Source: Candidatus Villigracilis vicinus (GTDB taxonomy: Bacteria > Chloroflexota > Anaerolineae > Anaerolineales > Villigracilaceae). Taken from it: a stretch of DNA of 64,000 bases. Below the pieces are notes generated by a model. That model saw nothing but the letters and a program-made list of their open reading frames with translations, ran no database searches and was not told the DNA's origin. Shown here piece after piece: positions 8,242 through 17,376 of the stretch. Positions within the stretch are counted from its first letter, which is position 1. Every line of letters starts with the position of its first letter. Location of the stretch: the NCBI GenBank assembly GCA_016721315.1, contig JADKIL010000021.1:62001-126000 (forward strand). The letters are read 5' to 3'. The position numbers and the translations under genes are program-made.

Positions 8242-9168
8242 AAAGGCGCTGGGGCCGGGGCGGAAAAGGCGGCCCAATTTGGGCAACCCTTTTTTGGCAA
8301 CAAGAGATTTGGGCGGGTCACCGCGCCACATTTCTATACGGCGAAAGGCTTCAACGTATCCCATTTTATAAAAGCCAGGCAAATGTGGATCGTTAGCCTG
8401 AATATTCTCAATATGCGTATCAAGGCGTGGATATTGATGATGTAAATGCGAAAGAAACGCGTATGCCATTTCAGCCGGATCGCCGACCTCAGTCTTATAG
8501 ATGAAATGTGTCAGCATGAATTTTTGGCGTTGATAGACCAGCCAGCCACTGCTCCCATTTGGCAATGTCAGATATAACCCCGAAATATCCTGTGCATGGC
8601 TCATGGACTCAGATTGATTGGTCCAGGGTTGGGTGCCGCGGTCATAGCCAACCAGGTCCAGCGCCTCATATCGCTCCAGCCTGCGTGCGTCTGCTATTAC
8701 AGGCTCCATAATTGTTTTGGACGGTGAGCGCCGCAAGATCAATAGTTCACCCACTTCATAAAAACCAAGTTTCAAGAATAAGTGATGCGCTGGCGTATTG
8801 TTTTTGATCACTTCCAGCATATTGAAATTGATGCCAAGCTGCTCAGACCGGTCAAGTAAACTGTGCATCAACGCCTCGCCGACACCACCCCGCCGTGTCG
8901 ATGGGATCACCCCAAGGCGCGTGATCCAGGTACGGTCAGCGCGTATGCCCAGCATAGCCACACCGCGCAACTCCCCATTCTCAGACGCAACAAATGAGTG
9001 ATCCAGGTCCACATCATAAGCAGCCACATATTCGGCAAGCCTGGATGCGTTCATTGGCATGGGAATCAAATAATCCACACGGGTCTGGTTGTAGATCGTC
9101 GTTAATTCATCGATCGTAAAACGACTGGACGGTATCAGTACGATCTTATTATTTGATAAAGATGGCAT
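8218..9168 (-). CDS. GNAT family N-acetyltransferase (long form)
   Basis: 316 residues, about twice the usual GNAT length. The first half carries motif A (TRLGVIPSTRRGGVGEALM, with R-R-x-G-V-G) and NTPAHHLFLKLGFYEVGE. The second half (about 155-310) repeats GNAT-like strands and ends with PGFYKMGYVEAFRRIEMW, so a tandem GNAT with a degenerate second domain is likely. Substrate unknown. The 3' end overlaps the convergent PIG-L gene by 24 bases. Confidence 0.75.
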   Translation of the reverse strand: MPSLSNNKIVLIPSSRFTIDELTTIYNQTRVDYLIPMPMNASRLAEYVAAYDVDLDHSFVASENGELRGVAMLGIRADRTWITRLGVIPSTRRGGVGEALMHSLLDRSEQLGINFNMLEVIKNNTPAHHLFLKLGFYEVGELLILRRSPSKTIMEPVIADARRLERYEALDLVGYDRGTQPWTNQSESMSHAQDISGLYLTLPNGSSGWLVYQRQKFMLTHFIYKTEVGDPAEMAYAFLSHLHHQYPRLDTHIENIQANDPHLPGFYKMGYVEAFRRIEMWRGDPPKSLVAKKGLPKLGRLFRPGPSAFSARTSII

Positions 9169-9188
9169 TCTCTAAACCAGTAAAGAAA

Positions 9189-9557
9189 TCATTTTCCAAG
9201 ATACAATTCGATCTGAGCAATAAAGTCATTCACCTTGATGATCGGTTTTCCGATAAAGCCATTACAGCCATAACTCTCAGCCATGGGTTTGGCTGTGTCG
9301 GAGGGCCAAGCTGTGAATGCAATGATAGGGAGTTTTTCAAAGAAGGGGTCTTCCCGCAACTGACCTGCAAGGGTCAAGCCATCATAGTCTGGCAGCCCCA
9401 GATCGAGCAAGATCAGGTCAGGGTGGGTCTCCAGCGCAAGCTGATAACCCGCCTCGGCACTTAATGCGTGGACGACCTCATACCCACGCGAACTGAGTAT
9501 TTTTCGAGCAAGTTCTGCATTATCGGGCATATCTTCAACGATTAGAATTCTAGTCAT
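9189..9557 (-). CDS. stand-alone response regulator receiver (CheY-like)
   Basis: 122 residues, a single REC domain with no output domain. Conserved acidic pair Glu8/Asp9, phosphoacceptor Asp52 (LLDLGLPDYDG), switch Thr82 (AFTA) and Lys104 (GKPI). The Shine-Dalgarno AGGTGAT precedes the ATG, and a TATTAT box lies further upstream (about 50 bases). No histidine kinase is adjacent, so its partner is unknown; similar proteins act in phosphorelays as DivK/CheY-type adaptors. Confidence 0.88.
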   Translation of the reverse strand: MTRILIVEDMPDNAELARKILSSRGYEVVHALSAEAGYQLALETHPDLILLDLGLPDYDGLTLAGQLREDPFFEKLPIIAFTAWPSDTAKPMAESYGCNGFIGKPIIKVNDFIAQIELYLGK

Positions 9558-9625
9558 AGATCACCTGCTGACAAAGGGCAGTCGGATGTTATCACGCTGA
9601 ACAGATAATACCATTTTAAATAAAC

Positions 9626-9649
9626 AACCCCCGCAAACTCGCGAGGGTT
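9626..9649 (-). terminator. terminator of the suf operon tail
   Basis: On the minus strand AACCCTCGC and GCGGGGGTT pair (one T-G wobble) around GAGTTT and are followed by GTTTATTT. It lies just beyond the Rieske gene, the last gene of this minus-strand group. Confidence 0.7.
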
Positions 9650-9658
9650 GAATTGAAA

Positions 9659-10006
9659 TCATTCTTTAGGGAGTCCGATAAAGATCGCGCCTTCACGTAC
9701 CACCACCGGATATGCTGGAATATCCACCACGGCGGGCATTTGTACAGCCTGCCCGGTACGAACGTCGAATTCCGCTCCATGCCTGGGGCATACAACATTG
9801 AAGCCTTCCAGTAAGCCATCCCCAAGTGGACCTTCATCGTGAGTGCAAACGTCACCAATGGCAAAGAACTGACCGGCAATATTGAAAATGACCACAGGCT
9901 TATCGCCAAGATCTACAAAGAGACGTTCGCCGTTCGGCAATTCCGAGGCGGGGGCGATCTCTAAAAATTCCACTTTCGTTTCATCGTAAGTTGTGTAATT
10001 GAACAT
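9659..10006 (-). CDS. Rieske [2Fe-2S] ferredoxin-like protein
   Basis: 115 residues from the ATG at 10006. The Rieske cluster motif is complete: Cys54-Thr-His56 (CTHDEGPLG), 16 residues, then Cys73-Pro-Arg-His76 (CPRHGAEFD). Small soluble Rieske proteins of this size are usually electron-transfer partners (biphenyl-dioxygenase-ferredoxin type). The frame extends upstream into the preceding GNAT gene; I place the start at MFNYTTYDE because it falls 14 bases after that gene ends. It is the last gene of the suf-associated run, fitting an Fe-S-linked role. Confidence 0.87.
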   Translation of the reverse strand: MFNYTTYDETKVEFLEIAPASELPNGERLFVDLGDKPVVIFNIAGQFFAIGDVCTHDEGPLGDGLLEGFNVVCPRHGAEFDVRTGQAVQMPAVVDIPAYPVVVREGAIFIGLPKE

Positions 10007-10020
10007 AAAGGCTATCCGTT

Positions 10021-10467
10021 TCAGATATTCAGGTTTTTTGAAGTATTGAAAGAATACATATGAACTTCTTCGCGCAACACCCATCCTTGTTTTTGCCAAA
10101 ACGACTCGCCAGCATGATTGGTCGCTTGAACAAAAAGATGAGTTTTATACAGCCCGAGTTTTTGCAAGGCATCCAGACATGCCTTATACAGATTCGTACC
10201 GATCCCAAGTTTTCTAAACTCAGATTTCACAACCAGATGTTGAAGGTAGCCGCGGCGACCATCGTGCCCGGACATGACACATCCAACAATATTCCCATTA
10301 GCAACAGCTACAAAACTTAAGCCGGGGTTTCTTTGTAAATAAATTTCGGTTGCTTCACGAGAATCCGCTTCACGGACGGATATCCCGGGCGTTTCCTGGA
10401 ACATCGCGATGATATTGCCATAATCCTCTATTATCATTTCACGGATCTGGTACGACACGTGACTCAC
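10021..10467 (-). CDS. GNAT family N-acetyltransferase
   Basis: 148 residues. Motif A is LQHLVVKSEFRKLGIGTNLY (R-K-L-G-I-G-T), followed by HLFVQATNHAGESFWQKQGW. Similar to the YpeA-like small GNATs. It overlaps sufU by four bases (ATGA-type junction), so it is probably translated from the suf transcript. Substrate unknown. Confidence 0.8.
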   Translation of the reverse strand: MSHVSYQIREMIIEDYGNIIAMFQETPGISVREADSREATEIYLQRNPGLSFVAVANGNIVGCVMSGHDGRRGYLQHLVVKSEFRKLGIGTNLYKACLDALQKLGLYKTHLFVQATNHAGESFWQKQGWVLREEVHMYSFNTSKNLNI

Positions 10468-10859
10468 TCCACCAAGTCATCACCCGCTTCGCCCAAACCG
10501 TATACTCCCGCTTTCAAAACCTTGAGCGAGAGCAAGGCACACTTCAGGCGGACGGGTCCAAGGTCAATGCCAAGCATATCGAGGATATCCTGTTTATTGA
10601 GCTTCTTCACTTCTTCCAACGGTTTACCAATGATGGTTTCCATCAGCAGGTCTGCTGACGCTTGCGAAATAGCACAACCATGCCCGTCAAACCGCGCTTC
10701 AGTCACTTTCCCATCGGCATCCACGCGCAGGTCGATCTGAATGTGATCACCGCACAGGGGATTGTTATCTGCAAAAGAGATATCATGCGGGTCTAGTTTG
10801 CCGCGGTAGGAAGGGTTCTTGTAGTGCTCGATAATTACTTCACGATACAGATCATCCAT
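10464..10859 (-). CDS. sufU: SufU-type Fe-S assembly / sulfurtransfer protein
   Basis: 131 residues of the NifU-N/IscU family. Three conserved cysteines are visible: Cys36 in NPLCGD (with Asp38), Cys62 in GHGCAIS, and Cys107 in RLKCALL. The spacing between the second and third Cys (44 residues) fits the SufU subgroup, which binds zinc and takes sulfur from SufS. Lies 92 bases after sufS, as in other SUF operons with SufU. Confidence 0.9.
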   Translation of the reverse strand: MDDLYREVIIEHYKNPSYRGKLDPHDISFADNNPLCGDHIQIDLRVDADGKVTEARFDGHGCAISQASADLLMETIIGKPLEEVKKLNKQDILDMLGIDLGPVRLKCALLSLKVLKAGVYGLGEAGDDLVE

Positions 10860-10951
10860 ATGTATAGTTCCATGGTTCGATGGTCAAGGGATCACTGGGG
10901 CGGGCAATAAACAACTGTTTACCCAAATAAATTCCAGACCACCTAAATAAT

Positions 10952-12178
10952 TTATCCAAACAATTCTTTTACTTTATACAACCCATTCACAAGCATATCC
11001 ACTTCTTCTTTTGTGCTATACAAATAGAATGAAGCGCGGCTGGTGGCGGGAATGCCAAACTTCTCATGCAATGGCTGGGCACAATGATGACCAGCACGGA
11101 CTGCAACGCCGTCCTGATCCAGTATTTGCGCCACATCGTGCGGATGTATACCTTCCAATGTAAAAGCTGCCACACCGCCCTTTTTATCCGCTGCAGGACC
11201 GAACAACTTCACGCCGGGGATCTCTTCGAGCCTTTCCAGCGCATATTCCGTGATGGCATGCTCGTGTTCGGCAATTTCTTTCATACCCACTTTGGTAAGG
11301 TAATCCACAGCTGCTCCAAAACCGATCGCTTCCGCGATGGCAGGTGTTCCTGCCTCGAATTTATGTGGCAGGGTATTCGCACGGAAGGAACGAAGCTTCA
11401 CTTCCTTGATCATGTCACCGCCGCCAAGAAATGGAGGCATGGCTTCAAGCAAGGAAGATTTTCCATACAACGCGCCGATACCTGTTGGACCGCACATTTT
11501 GTGCGCTGAGAAGGCATAGAAATCTGCATCCAATGCTTGCATATCAACAGAGAGATGCGGGACGGATTGAGCACCATCCACCAACACAACCGCACCAACT
11601 GCATGAGCCAGCTTGATGATCTCAGCCGCCGGGTTGATCGTGCCCAAAACATTGGACATGTGCGTAAACGAGACCAGTTTCGGGGTCCGATCAAGAAGCG
11701 TTTTATAAACATCCAGATCCAGCAGACCTTCTTCGGTCACTGGAATGAATTCCAATTCGATCCCTCGCTCGGCTTGAAGCATATGCCAGGGGACGAGATT
11801 GCTATGATGTTCCATCTCCGTCAAAATGACAAGATCGCCCGCTTTCAAATTCGCTCGCGCCCAGGAGTAAGCGATCAGATTGATCGACTCAGTCGTGTTC
11901 CGGGTGTAGATGATCTCACGAGAAGAAGCTGCATTGATAAATCTGGCAATACGCTCCCGTGCGCCTTCATACATCGCCGTAGCTTCCTCGGCAAGTGTAT
12001 GTACACCACGGTGAATGTTCGCGTTCGAACGACGATAATACTCGTTCATCGCTTCGATCACTTGTACAGGCTTTTGCGAAGTGGCGGTTGAATCAAGATA
12101 AACAATGCGAGCACCACTATTCGTCTCGCGTTGAAGAATAGGAAAATCCTTGCGTATTTCGTTTATGTTGAGTGTCAT
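10952..12178 (-). CDS. sufS: cysteine desulfurase SufS
   Basis: 408 residues, PLP-dependent class V aminotransferase fold. Supplies persulfide sulfur from cysteine for Fe-S assembly. PLP lysine is Lys227 in FSAHKMCGPTGIG, with Asp201 (VDGAQS) and His124 (EMEHHSNLVPW). The catalytic Cys366 sits in RAGHHCAQPLH, the type II (SufS) form. Start MTLNINEIRKDFPIL is typical. Confidence 0.94.
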   Translation of the reverse strand: MTLNINEIRKDFPILQRETNSGARIVYLDSTATSQKPVQVIEAMNEYYRRSNANIHRGVHTLAEEATAMYEGARERIARFINAASSREIIYTRNTTESINLIAYSWARANLKAGDLVILTEMEHHSNLVPWHMLQAERGIELEFIPVTEEGLLDLDVYKTLLDRTPKLVSFTHMSNVLGTINPAAEIIKLAHAVGAVVLVDGAQSVPHLSVDMQALDADFYAFSAHKMCGPTGIGALYGKSSLLEAMPPFLGGGDMIKEVKLRSFRANTLPHKFEAGTPAIAEAIGFGAAVDYLTKVGMKEIAEHEHAITEYALERLEEIPGVKLFGPAADKKGGVAAFTLEGIHPHDVAQILDQDGVAVRAGHHCAQPLHEKFGIPATSRASFYLYSTKEEVDMLVNGLYKVKELFG

Positions 12179-12216
12179 AGGATGAAAAGAGGGCGGGAGA
12201 TCACCCGCCCATCAGA

Positions 12217-12831
12217 CTAATAATCAGGAATGATATCCTTTTTGAACAGCGGCTTCTTGCCAGTCGTTACAGGGCGGATATGCTCCGAGTTCAACGGATA
12301 CCAAAGGATACGGTCGGGAACCATCCAGCCATCGGTGAGAAATACATTCGAACGAAACTGCACCGCGACCATCTTGTTATCCACCTGCACCACAATACCC
12401 TTGATCCACCCGCGCACACGCTCACGTCCCTTTTCGTGGTCGCAAAACACTTCCACTGTATCGCCCACTTCAAAGGCATACTCAGGGCGCGGCGCCTTCA
12501 TGAACTTGAACAAATTAGCATTGGCAACCCCAACACTCGCTGAGCTTTTTCGCATCACGGGTTTAACCGGCTGGCGGATCTGACTCGCAAGGTTCACCGT
12601 CCGGGTTACTTCAACCGGAGCCTCGGCTGGTTTGGTCTTTTTGCGCTCGGCATGCAAAGCGTTTTTTGCGACCGGCTTGGCATTCTTGGAAATCGCTTTT
12701 ACTTTTGACGCTGAGCTTGAAGATGTCTTACGAGTAGTGCTGACCTTCAACGCCCCTTTCTTAACCGTCGCTTTTATTTTCACCGCCGCCTTCACTTTCG
12801 ATTTTGGTTTGATCTTAGACTTGACTGCCAT
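12217..12831 (-). CDS. basic-tailed protein with C-terminal SH3-like domain
   Basis: 204 residues in two parts. Residues 1-70 are almost wholly Lys/Ala/Ser/Val/Pro, with repeated K-x-K and AVK patterns, much like a histone H1-type or AlgP-like disordered tail. Residues about 118-188 look like a small beta-barrel (FEVGDTVEVFCDHEKGRERVRGW, then GIVVQVDNKMVAVQF, then VPDRILWYPLNSEHIRP), reminiscent of KOW/Tudor/SH3-like modules. No known SUF component has this architecture. It lies between sufD and sufS on the same strand, but an inverted repeat separates it from sufD, so it may have its own promoter. Nucleic-acid binding is plausible but inferred only from the charge. Confidence 0.7.
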   Translation of the reverse strand: MAVKSKIKPKSKVKAAVKIKATVKKGALKVSTTRKTSSSSASKVKAISKNAKPVAKNALHAERKKTKPAEAPVEVTRTVNLASQIRQPVKPVMRKSSASVGVANANLFKFMKAPRPEYAFEVGDTVEVFCDHEKGRERVRGWIKGIVVQVDNKMVAVQFRSNVFLTDGWMVPDRILWYPLNSEHIRPVTTGKKPLFKKDIIPDY

Positions 12832-12922
12832 AATCCACTTCCTGACTCACAAAAATTGAGACGCCCTCCGCCTCATCCTTAAGGGATGCCTGATCCAACA
12901 CACCAGGCAGAAACCTACTCTG

Positions 12923-12959
12923 AAGACCTGATGGATCCCTAAAAAAACCACCAGGTCTT
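12923..12959. repeat. inverted repeat between sufD and the basic-tail gene
   Basis: Arms AAGACCTGATGG (12923-12934) and CCACCAGGTCTT (12948-12959) pair with one mismatch. It belongs to the same loose family (AAGACCT...GG) as the elements at 38105-38137 and 63603-63653. It could attenuate the suf transcript on the minus strand. Confidence 0.55.
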
Positions 12960-12964
12960 ATAAA

Positions 12965-14302
12965 TTACGCCAACAACTTATTTTGAATGGATTGTTGAAA
13001 ACGCTCACGCACGCCTTCAAATGGGATGCGCTGCATGATCGGGTCGAAAAAGCCTTCAACCACCAAACGCTCAGCTTCCTTTTGAGGGATGCCGCGAGAT
13101 TTGAGATAAAACAGGGGTTCCTGTTCAAGTTTACCAACGGTCGCACCGTGTGTACAGCGCACATCATCGGCGAGGATCTCAAGACCGGGAATCGAGTCGG
13201 CGCGCGCCTGATCATCGAGAACAAGGTTACGGTTAGCTTGGTAACCATCGGTCTTCTGTGCCCCAGGGGCAACATAGATCATGCCCTGCCAAACCGAGCG
13301 GCTCTTTCCTTTGAGAGCACCTTTGAACAAAAGGTCACTGGTGCAGTGTGGGGCAAGATGATTCTGCTGAGTGTCATGGTCAAGATGTTGAGTTCCATCG
13401 GTAAAGTAGAAACCAGACATACGCCCTTGAGCTCCGTCACCTGCCAGATCGAGATCAGAGAAGTTTTTGGTCAGGCGTGAACCCACGGCACCGAAGATCC
13501 AGTCCAGGTTGCCGCCGCGATCCACACGGGCACGTTCATGGGAAAAGTTCCAAACATGGCGACCCCAGGATTGCAATTCCACGAAACGCAGGTTGGCATC
13601 TTTACCAACATAAATTTCGACAATTCCCGCATGCATGGCGTGCCCTGCTTCATCAGGCGAGGCAGCTTCATGAACATAGGTCACAGACGCGCCATCTTCC
13701 ACATACACGATGAGGTGCGAAAAGTGAGCCAGAGCAGATCCTGGTCCCCATAATACAGAGTGAAGCGGTTGTTCCACTTGCACACCTTTGGGTACATAAA
13801 GCAAAACACCGTTTTCAGACATAGCCGAAGCCAATGCAGCGAATTTGCCGTCTTCCGGCTTGACGATCTGACCGATCAATTTTTTGAGCAAATCAGCATG
13901 GTTCTTCTCAGCAGTACGGAAGTCGGTGAAGACCACTCCTTTTTTGGCAAGGGTTTCATCCAGGTCCACTTTCGAACCGCCAGGGAGAAGAGTGATCTGT
14001 CCGCCGTGCTGCTCGCCTGTCAATGGTTTGAGCAATTCATCGGGCACAACTGGCAGGTCTTCAAACGCGCCTGCTTTGGGGAGTTTAAAATCAGAAACGG
14101 GCAGCAGGCGCAGGTCGGTACGACGCCACGCCTCGTCTGTGGCGACGGGGAGAGAAAGTTTCTGGAATGAATTCCAGGCGTCGGCTCGGAATGAGGCGAG
14201 TCCGTTTGTTGAAGAGACATCTGCCTGAGTAAAGCTAAATTCCCTTGCAGCAACATCGGCGCGTCGTCCTCTTGATACGGTTACTTTTGGTTTCTCTTGC
14301 AT
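12965..14302 (-). CDS. sufD: Fe-S cluster assembly protein SufD
   Basis: 445 residues of the SufB/SufD beta-helix family, a partner of SufB and SufC in the SufBC2D scaffold. C-terminal signature: ADDVRCTHGATVGKLEQEPLFYLKSRGI, with the conserved Cys-Thr-His and the C-terminal helix (AERLVVEGFFDPIMQRIP). ATG at 14302 lies one base after the sufB stop region, indicating coupled translation. Confidence 0.92.
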   Translation of the reverse strand: MQEKPKVTVSRGRRADVAAREFSFTQADVSSTNGLASFRADAWNSFQKLSLPVATDEAWRRTDLRLLPVSDFKLPKAGAFEDLPVVPDELLKPLTGEQHGGQITLLPGGSKVDLDETLAKKGVVFTDFRTAEKNHADLLKKLIGQIVKPEDGKFAALASAMSENGVLLYVPKGVQVEQPLHSVLWGPGSALAHFSHLIVYVEDGASVTYVHEAASPDEAGHAMHAGIVEIYVGKDANLRFVELQSWGRHVWNFSHERARVDRGGNLDWIFGAVGSRLTKNFSDLDLAGDGAQGRMSGFYFTDGTQHLDHDTQQNHLAPHCTSDLLFKGALKGKSRSVWQGMIYVAPGAQKTDGYQANRNLVLDDQARADSIPGLEILADDVRCTHGATVGKLEQEPLFYLKSRGIPQKEAERLVVEGFFDPIMQRIPFEGVRERFQQSIQNKLLA

Positions 14303-14303
14303 G

Positions 14304-15728
14304 TTAGCCGATCGATCCTTCCATTTGTAACTGGATGAGTCGATTCATTTCGACTGCGTATTCCATGGGGAGTTCTTTGACAAGCGGTTCAATGAAGCCG
14401 GAGACGACCATGGTGGTCGCTTCTTCTTCACTTAATCCGCGAGACATGAGGTAGAAGAGCTGTTCTTCGCCCACCTTGCTGACGGAAGCTTCGTGACCGA
14501 TGGTCACATCGTCTTCGTCGATCTCAATGGTGGGGTATGTATCGGAGCGTGATTTGGGGTCAAGCAAAAGTGCGTCGCAAACCACGTTGGATTTGACGCC
14601 CTTGGAACCTTTATATACCTTGACCATACCGCGATAGGAAGCGCGTCCGCCGCTCTTACTGATGGATTTGGACACGATCTTGCTGGTGGTGTTAGGCGCA
14701 AAGTGCATCATTTTTGAGCCGGCATCTTGAGTCTGCCCGGGTCCCGCAAATGCCATGGAAAGCATTTCGCCATGAGCGCCGGGTTCCATCAAATAGCAGG
14801 ATGGGTATTTCATGGTCAACTTGGAGCCAAGGTTTGCATCCACCCATTCGTGGGAAGCGTTGGCAAAGACCTGGGCGCGCTGAGTCACAAGGTTGAAGAC
14901 ATTAGTAGACCAATTTTGAATGGTGGAGTAACGCGAGCGAGCGCCCTTCTTGACGACGATCTCGATCACACCGCTGTGAAAAGAGTTGGTGGTGTATTGT
15001 GGAGCAGTACAACCTTCCACATAATGCACAGAAGCGCCTTCATCCACGATGATAAGGGTGCGCTCAAACTGACCCACATTGGCTGTGTTCAAGCGAAAAT
15101 ATGCCTGTAAAGGCAGATCTACTTTTACGCCCTTGGGTACATACACGAAGGAGCCACCAGACCAAACAGCAGAATTCAATGCTGCAAATTTATTGTCTTC
15201 GATTGGAATAACGGTACCGAAATATTCCTTGAACAGGTCGGGGTATTGCTTGAGACCATCTTCAATGGAAAGGAATACGACGCCTTGTTTTTCAAGATGC
15301 TCCAAAATGGAGTGATATACCATTTCGGATTCGTACTGGGCGCCAACGCCAGCTAAAAACTTTTGCTCAGCTTCAGGGATACCCAGCTTATTGAACGTAT
15401 TCTTAATGTCATCGGGGACGTTATCCCAGCTCTTTTCGCTCTTCTCGGTCGGCTTGACGTAATAAAAAATATTGTCGAAGTCGATCTCATCCAGAGTGGG
15501 TCCCCAACTCGGCATGGGGCGATTGATGTAATGCTCATATGCCTTGAGGCGAAAATCAAGCATCCACTGGGGTTCGTTCTTCATGCGCGAGATATTTTCG
15601 ACAACTGCACGGCTCAACCCGCGTTCGGATTTGAAGACGTAGTTATCATCACGGTCATGAAAGCCGTACTTATATTCACCGATCTCCTCAAGGAGCTTGG
15701 TGTCGTCAGGTTTTGTTTCTTCAGCCAT
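14304..15728 (-). CDS. sufB: Fe-S cluster assembly protein SufB
   Basis: 474 residues. Core scaffold subunit on which Fe-S clusters form. Typical motifs are GLSRAVVENIS near the N-terminus, FVYVPKGVKVDLPLQAYFR, VEGCTAPQY, and the C-terminal DEDDVTIGHEASVSKVGEEQ with SRGLSEEEATTM. Second gene of the operon behind sufC. Confidence 0.95.
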   Translation of the reverse strand: MAEETKPDDTKLLEEIGEYKYGFHDRDDNYVFKSERGLSRAVVENISRMKNEPQWMLDFRLKAYEHYINRPMPSWGPTLDEIDFDNIFYYVKPTEKSEKSWDNVPDDIKNTFNKLGIPEAEQKFLAGVGAQYESEMVYHSILEHLEKQGVVFLSIEDGLKQYPDLFKEYFGTVIPIEDNKFAALNSAVWSGGSFVYVPKGVKVDLPLQAYFRLNTANVGQFERTLIIVDEGASVHYVEGCTAPQYTTNSFHSGVIEIVVKKGARSRYSTIQNWSTNVFNLVTQRAQVFANASHEWVDANLGSKLTMKYPSCYLMEPGAHGEMLSMAFAGPGQTQDAGSKMMHFAPNTTSKIVSKSISKSGGRASYRGMVKVYKGSKGVKSNVVCDALLLDPKSRSDTYPTIEIDEDDVTIGHEASVSKVGEEQLFYLMSRGLSEEEATTMVVSGFIEPLVKELPMEYAVEMNRLIQLQMEGSIG

Positions 15729-15759
15729 TTTAAATCTCCGGATCGCTCAACTGCCAAGG

Positions 15760-16530
15760 TTATGCAGGCTCTTCGTATTTCTCGCGCACCCAGTCGTAGC
15801 CTTGTTCTTCAAGGTGCAGCGCCAGGTCAGGTCCGCCCGATTCAACGATGCGCCCATCCAACATGATATGGACAAAATTGGGCTTGATGTAATTCAACAG
15901 GCGCTGATAATGTGTAATGACCAACACTCCAAGTTCGGGACCCGAAAGAGCGTTGACGCCTTCGGACACAATGCGAAGCGCATCGATATCCAAACCAGAG
16001 TCGGTTTCATCCAAAACAGCGAACTTCGGTTTTAGAGTTGCCATCTGCAAGATCTCGGCGCGTTTCTTCTCACCGCCAGAGAAGCCATCGTTCAAATAAC
16101 GACCCGCAAAGGTATGATCCATTTTGAGGGTGTCCATCTTTTCCTTCAACATCTTGCGGAATTCAGGGATGGGCATGCCTTTATCTTCGGGGTTCTCAGC
16201 GCGACGGCGGGAATTGATCGCAGTCCGCAGGAAATTTGCCACGGTCACACCGGGGATGGCGACTGGGTATTGGAATGCAAGGAAAATTCCCAAGCGAGAG
16301 CGTTCGTCAGGCTCCAGCTCAAGAACATTTTGTCCATCAACGAGCACTTCCCCACCAGTCACGGTGTAATTGGGATGCCCCATCAATGTGTACGCCAAAG
16401 TGGACTTTCCCGTACCGTTCGGTCCCATGATGGCATGAATTTCACCCTGTTTAATGGTCAGAGTTAACCCTTTGAGGATCTCTTTATCCTCAATGCTGAC
16501 ATGTAAATCCTTGATCTCAAGCTGCGACAT
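15760..16530 (-). CDS. sufC: Fe-S assembly ATPase SufC
   Basis: 256 residues, ABC-type ATPase that powers the SufBCD scaffold. Walker A GPNGTGKST at 36-44, signature FSGGEKKRAEI, Walker B FAVLDETDSGLDID and the switch His in VITHYQR. First gene of the operon; GGAG precedes the ATG, and a consensus promoter lies about 60 bases upstream. Confidence 0.96.
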   Translation of the reverse strand: MSQLEIKDLHVSIEDKEILKGLTLTIKQGEIHAIMGPNGTGKSTLAYTLMGHPNYTVTGGEVLVDGQNVLELEPDERSRLGIFLAFQYPVAIPGVTVANFLRTAINSRRRAENPEDKGMPIPEFRKMLKEKMDTLKMDHTFAGRYLNDGFSGGEKKRAEILQMATLKPKFAVLDETDSGLDIDALRIVSEGVNALSGPELGVLVITHYQRLLNYIKPNFVHIMLDGRIVESGGPDLALHLEEQGYDWVREKYEEPA

Positions 16531-16586
16531 TCATTTACTCCTGCGAAAATTAAGCCATTACTGGCGTTTTTACTGTTCGAAGCGGT

Positions 16587-16615
16587 ATTATAGCAAACTT
16601 GCCGGGATTTGTCAA
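16587..16615 (-). promoter_or_regulatory. consensus sigma-70 promoter of the suf operon
   Basis: On the minus strand TTGACA (16615-16610), a spacer of exactly 17 bases and TATAAT (16592-16587). Both hexamers match the consensus perfectly. I see no SufR- or IscR-like palindrome over it, although the flanking region upstream is very A+T rich. Confidence 0.85.
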
Positions 16616-16695
16616 TATTTATGATATTTTTCTAGTTTATTAATATTGCGGAAAAGATAGATATACATCGGCAAGACAGCCTTAATTTGTACGTG

Positions 16696-16701
16696 TATAA
16701 T
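16696..16701 (+). promoter_or_regulatory. TATAAT box directly before a leaderless start
   Basis: A perfect TATAAT ends nine bases before the ATG at 16711, so transcription would start within about three bases of the start codon. There is no Shine-Dalgarno sequence. No good -35 element is seen. Confidence 0.5.
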
Positions 16702-16710
16702 CCCGCCCCG

Positions 16711-17364
16711 ATGAATTCCTTACCTTTTGAACTTGCCATCTTTGATTGCGACGGTGTTTTGGTAGATAGTGAGCCGCTTGCAAACCGGGTTTTCGTTCAG
16801 ATCGTCCGTGAACACGGTTTTAATTTGGATGAACCCACCTACCTGCGAAAATTTTCCGGTATCACCCTGCCTGACCGCATCAGTGCCATTGCAGAGGAAT
16901 TGAATTGGACCCCGCCTGAAAACTTTTTGAGCGTTTTTAATGAGCGCTTGATCGCCATAACCGAAAAAGAGTTGCGGGTTGTTGAGGGAATTTACGAATT
17001 ACTTGAAAGCTTGCGTGTCCCCCTCTGCGTCGCCTCGAACGGAACGCGCGATGAGATCGATCTGCGCTTGAGACTCTCAAAACTTGCTCCATTCTTCGGC
17101 GAAGCCATCTTTAGTGGGATGGAAGTAAGCAACCCCAAACCTGCACCAGATGTTTACCTCGCAGCCGCACTTGCATTTGGAGTTCCACCTTCACGGTGTA
17201 TCGTCATCGAAGATAGCATTCCGGGTGTCACTGCCGGGGTTCGGGCTGGCATGCGCGTTTATGGACACGCTGCACTAACACCGGTTAAAAAGCTGGAAGC
17301 GGCGGGCGCAATCCCATTTATGACGATGATGGAACTAAAAAACGTTCTTCTAAATAAGCAATAG
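16711..17364 (+). CDS. HAD-family hydrolase (beta-phosphoglucomutase-like)
   Basis: 217 residues. Motif I FDCDGVLVDSEP with Asp12/Asp14, motif II CVASNGT, motif III Lys in NPKPAPDVYL and motif IV VIEDSIPGVTAG are all present, and the alpha-helical cap lies between motifs I and II. This is the subgroup of phosphoglycolate phosphatase, beta-phosphoglucomutase and related sugar phosphatases (YieH/YniC-like). The substrate is unknown. An in-frame ATG at 16687 lies upstream of the -10 box, so the ATG at 16711 is preferred. Confidence 0.85.
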   Translation: MNSLPFELAIFDCDGVLVDSEPLANRVFVQIVREHGFNLDEPTYLRKFSGITLPDRISAIAEELNWTPPENFLSVFNERLIAITEKELRVVEGIYELLESLRVPLCVASNGTRDEIDLRLRLSKLAPFFGEAIFSGMEVSNPKPAPDVYLAAALAFGVPPSRCIVIEDSIPGVTAGVRAGMRVYGHAALTPVKKLEAAGAIPFMTMMELKNVLLNKQ

Positions 17365-17376
17365 CACACCAGCTTC

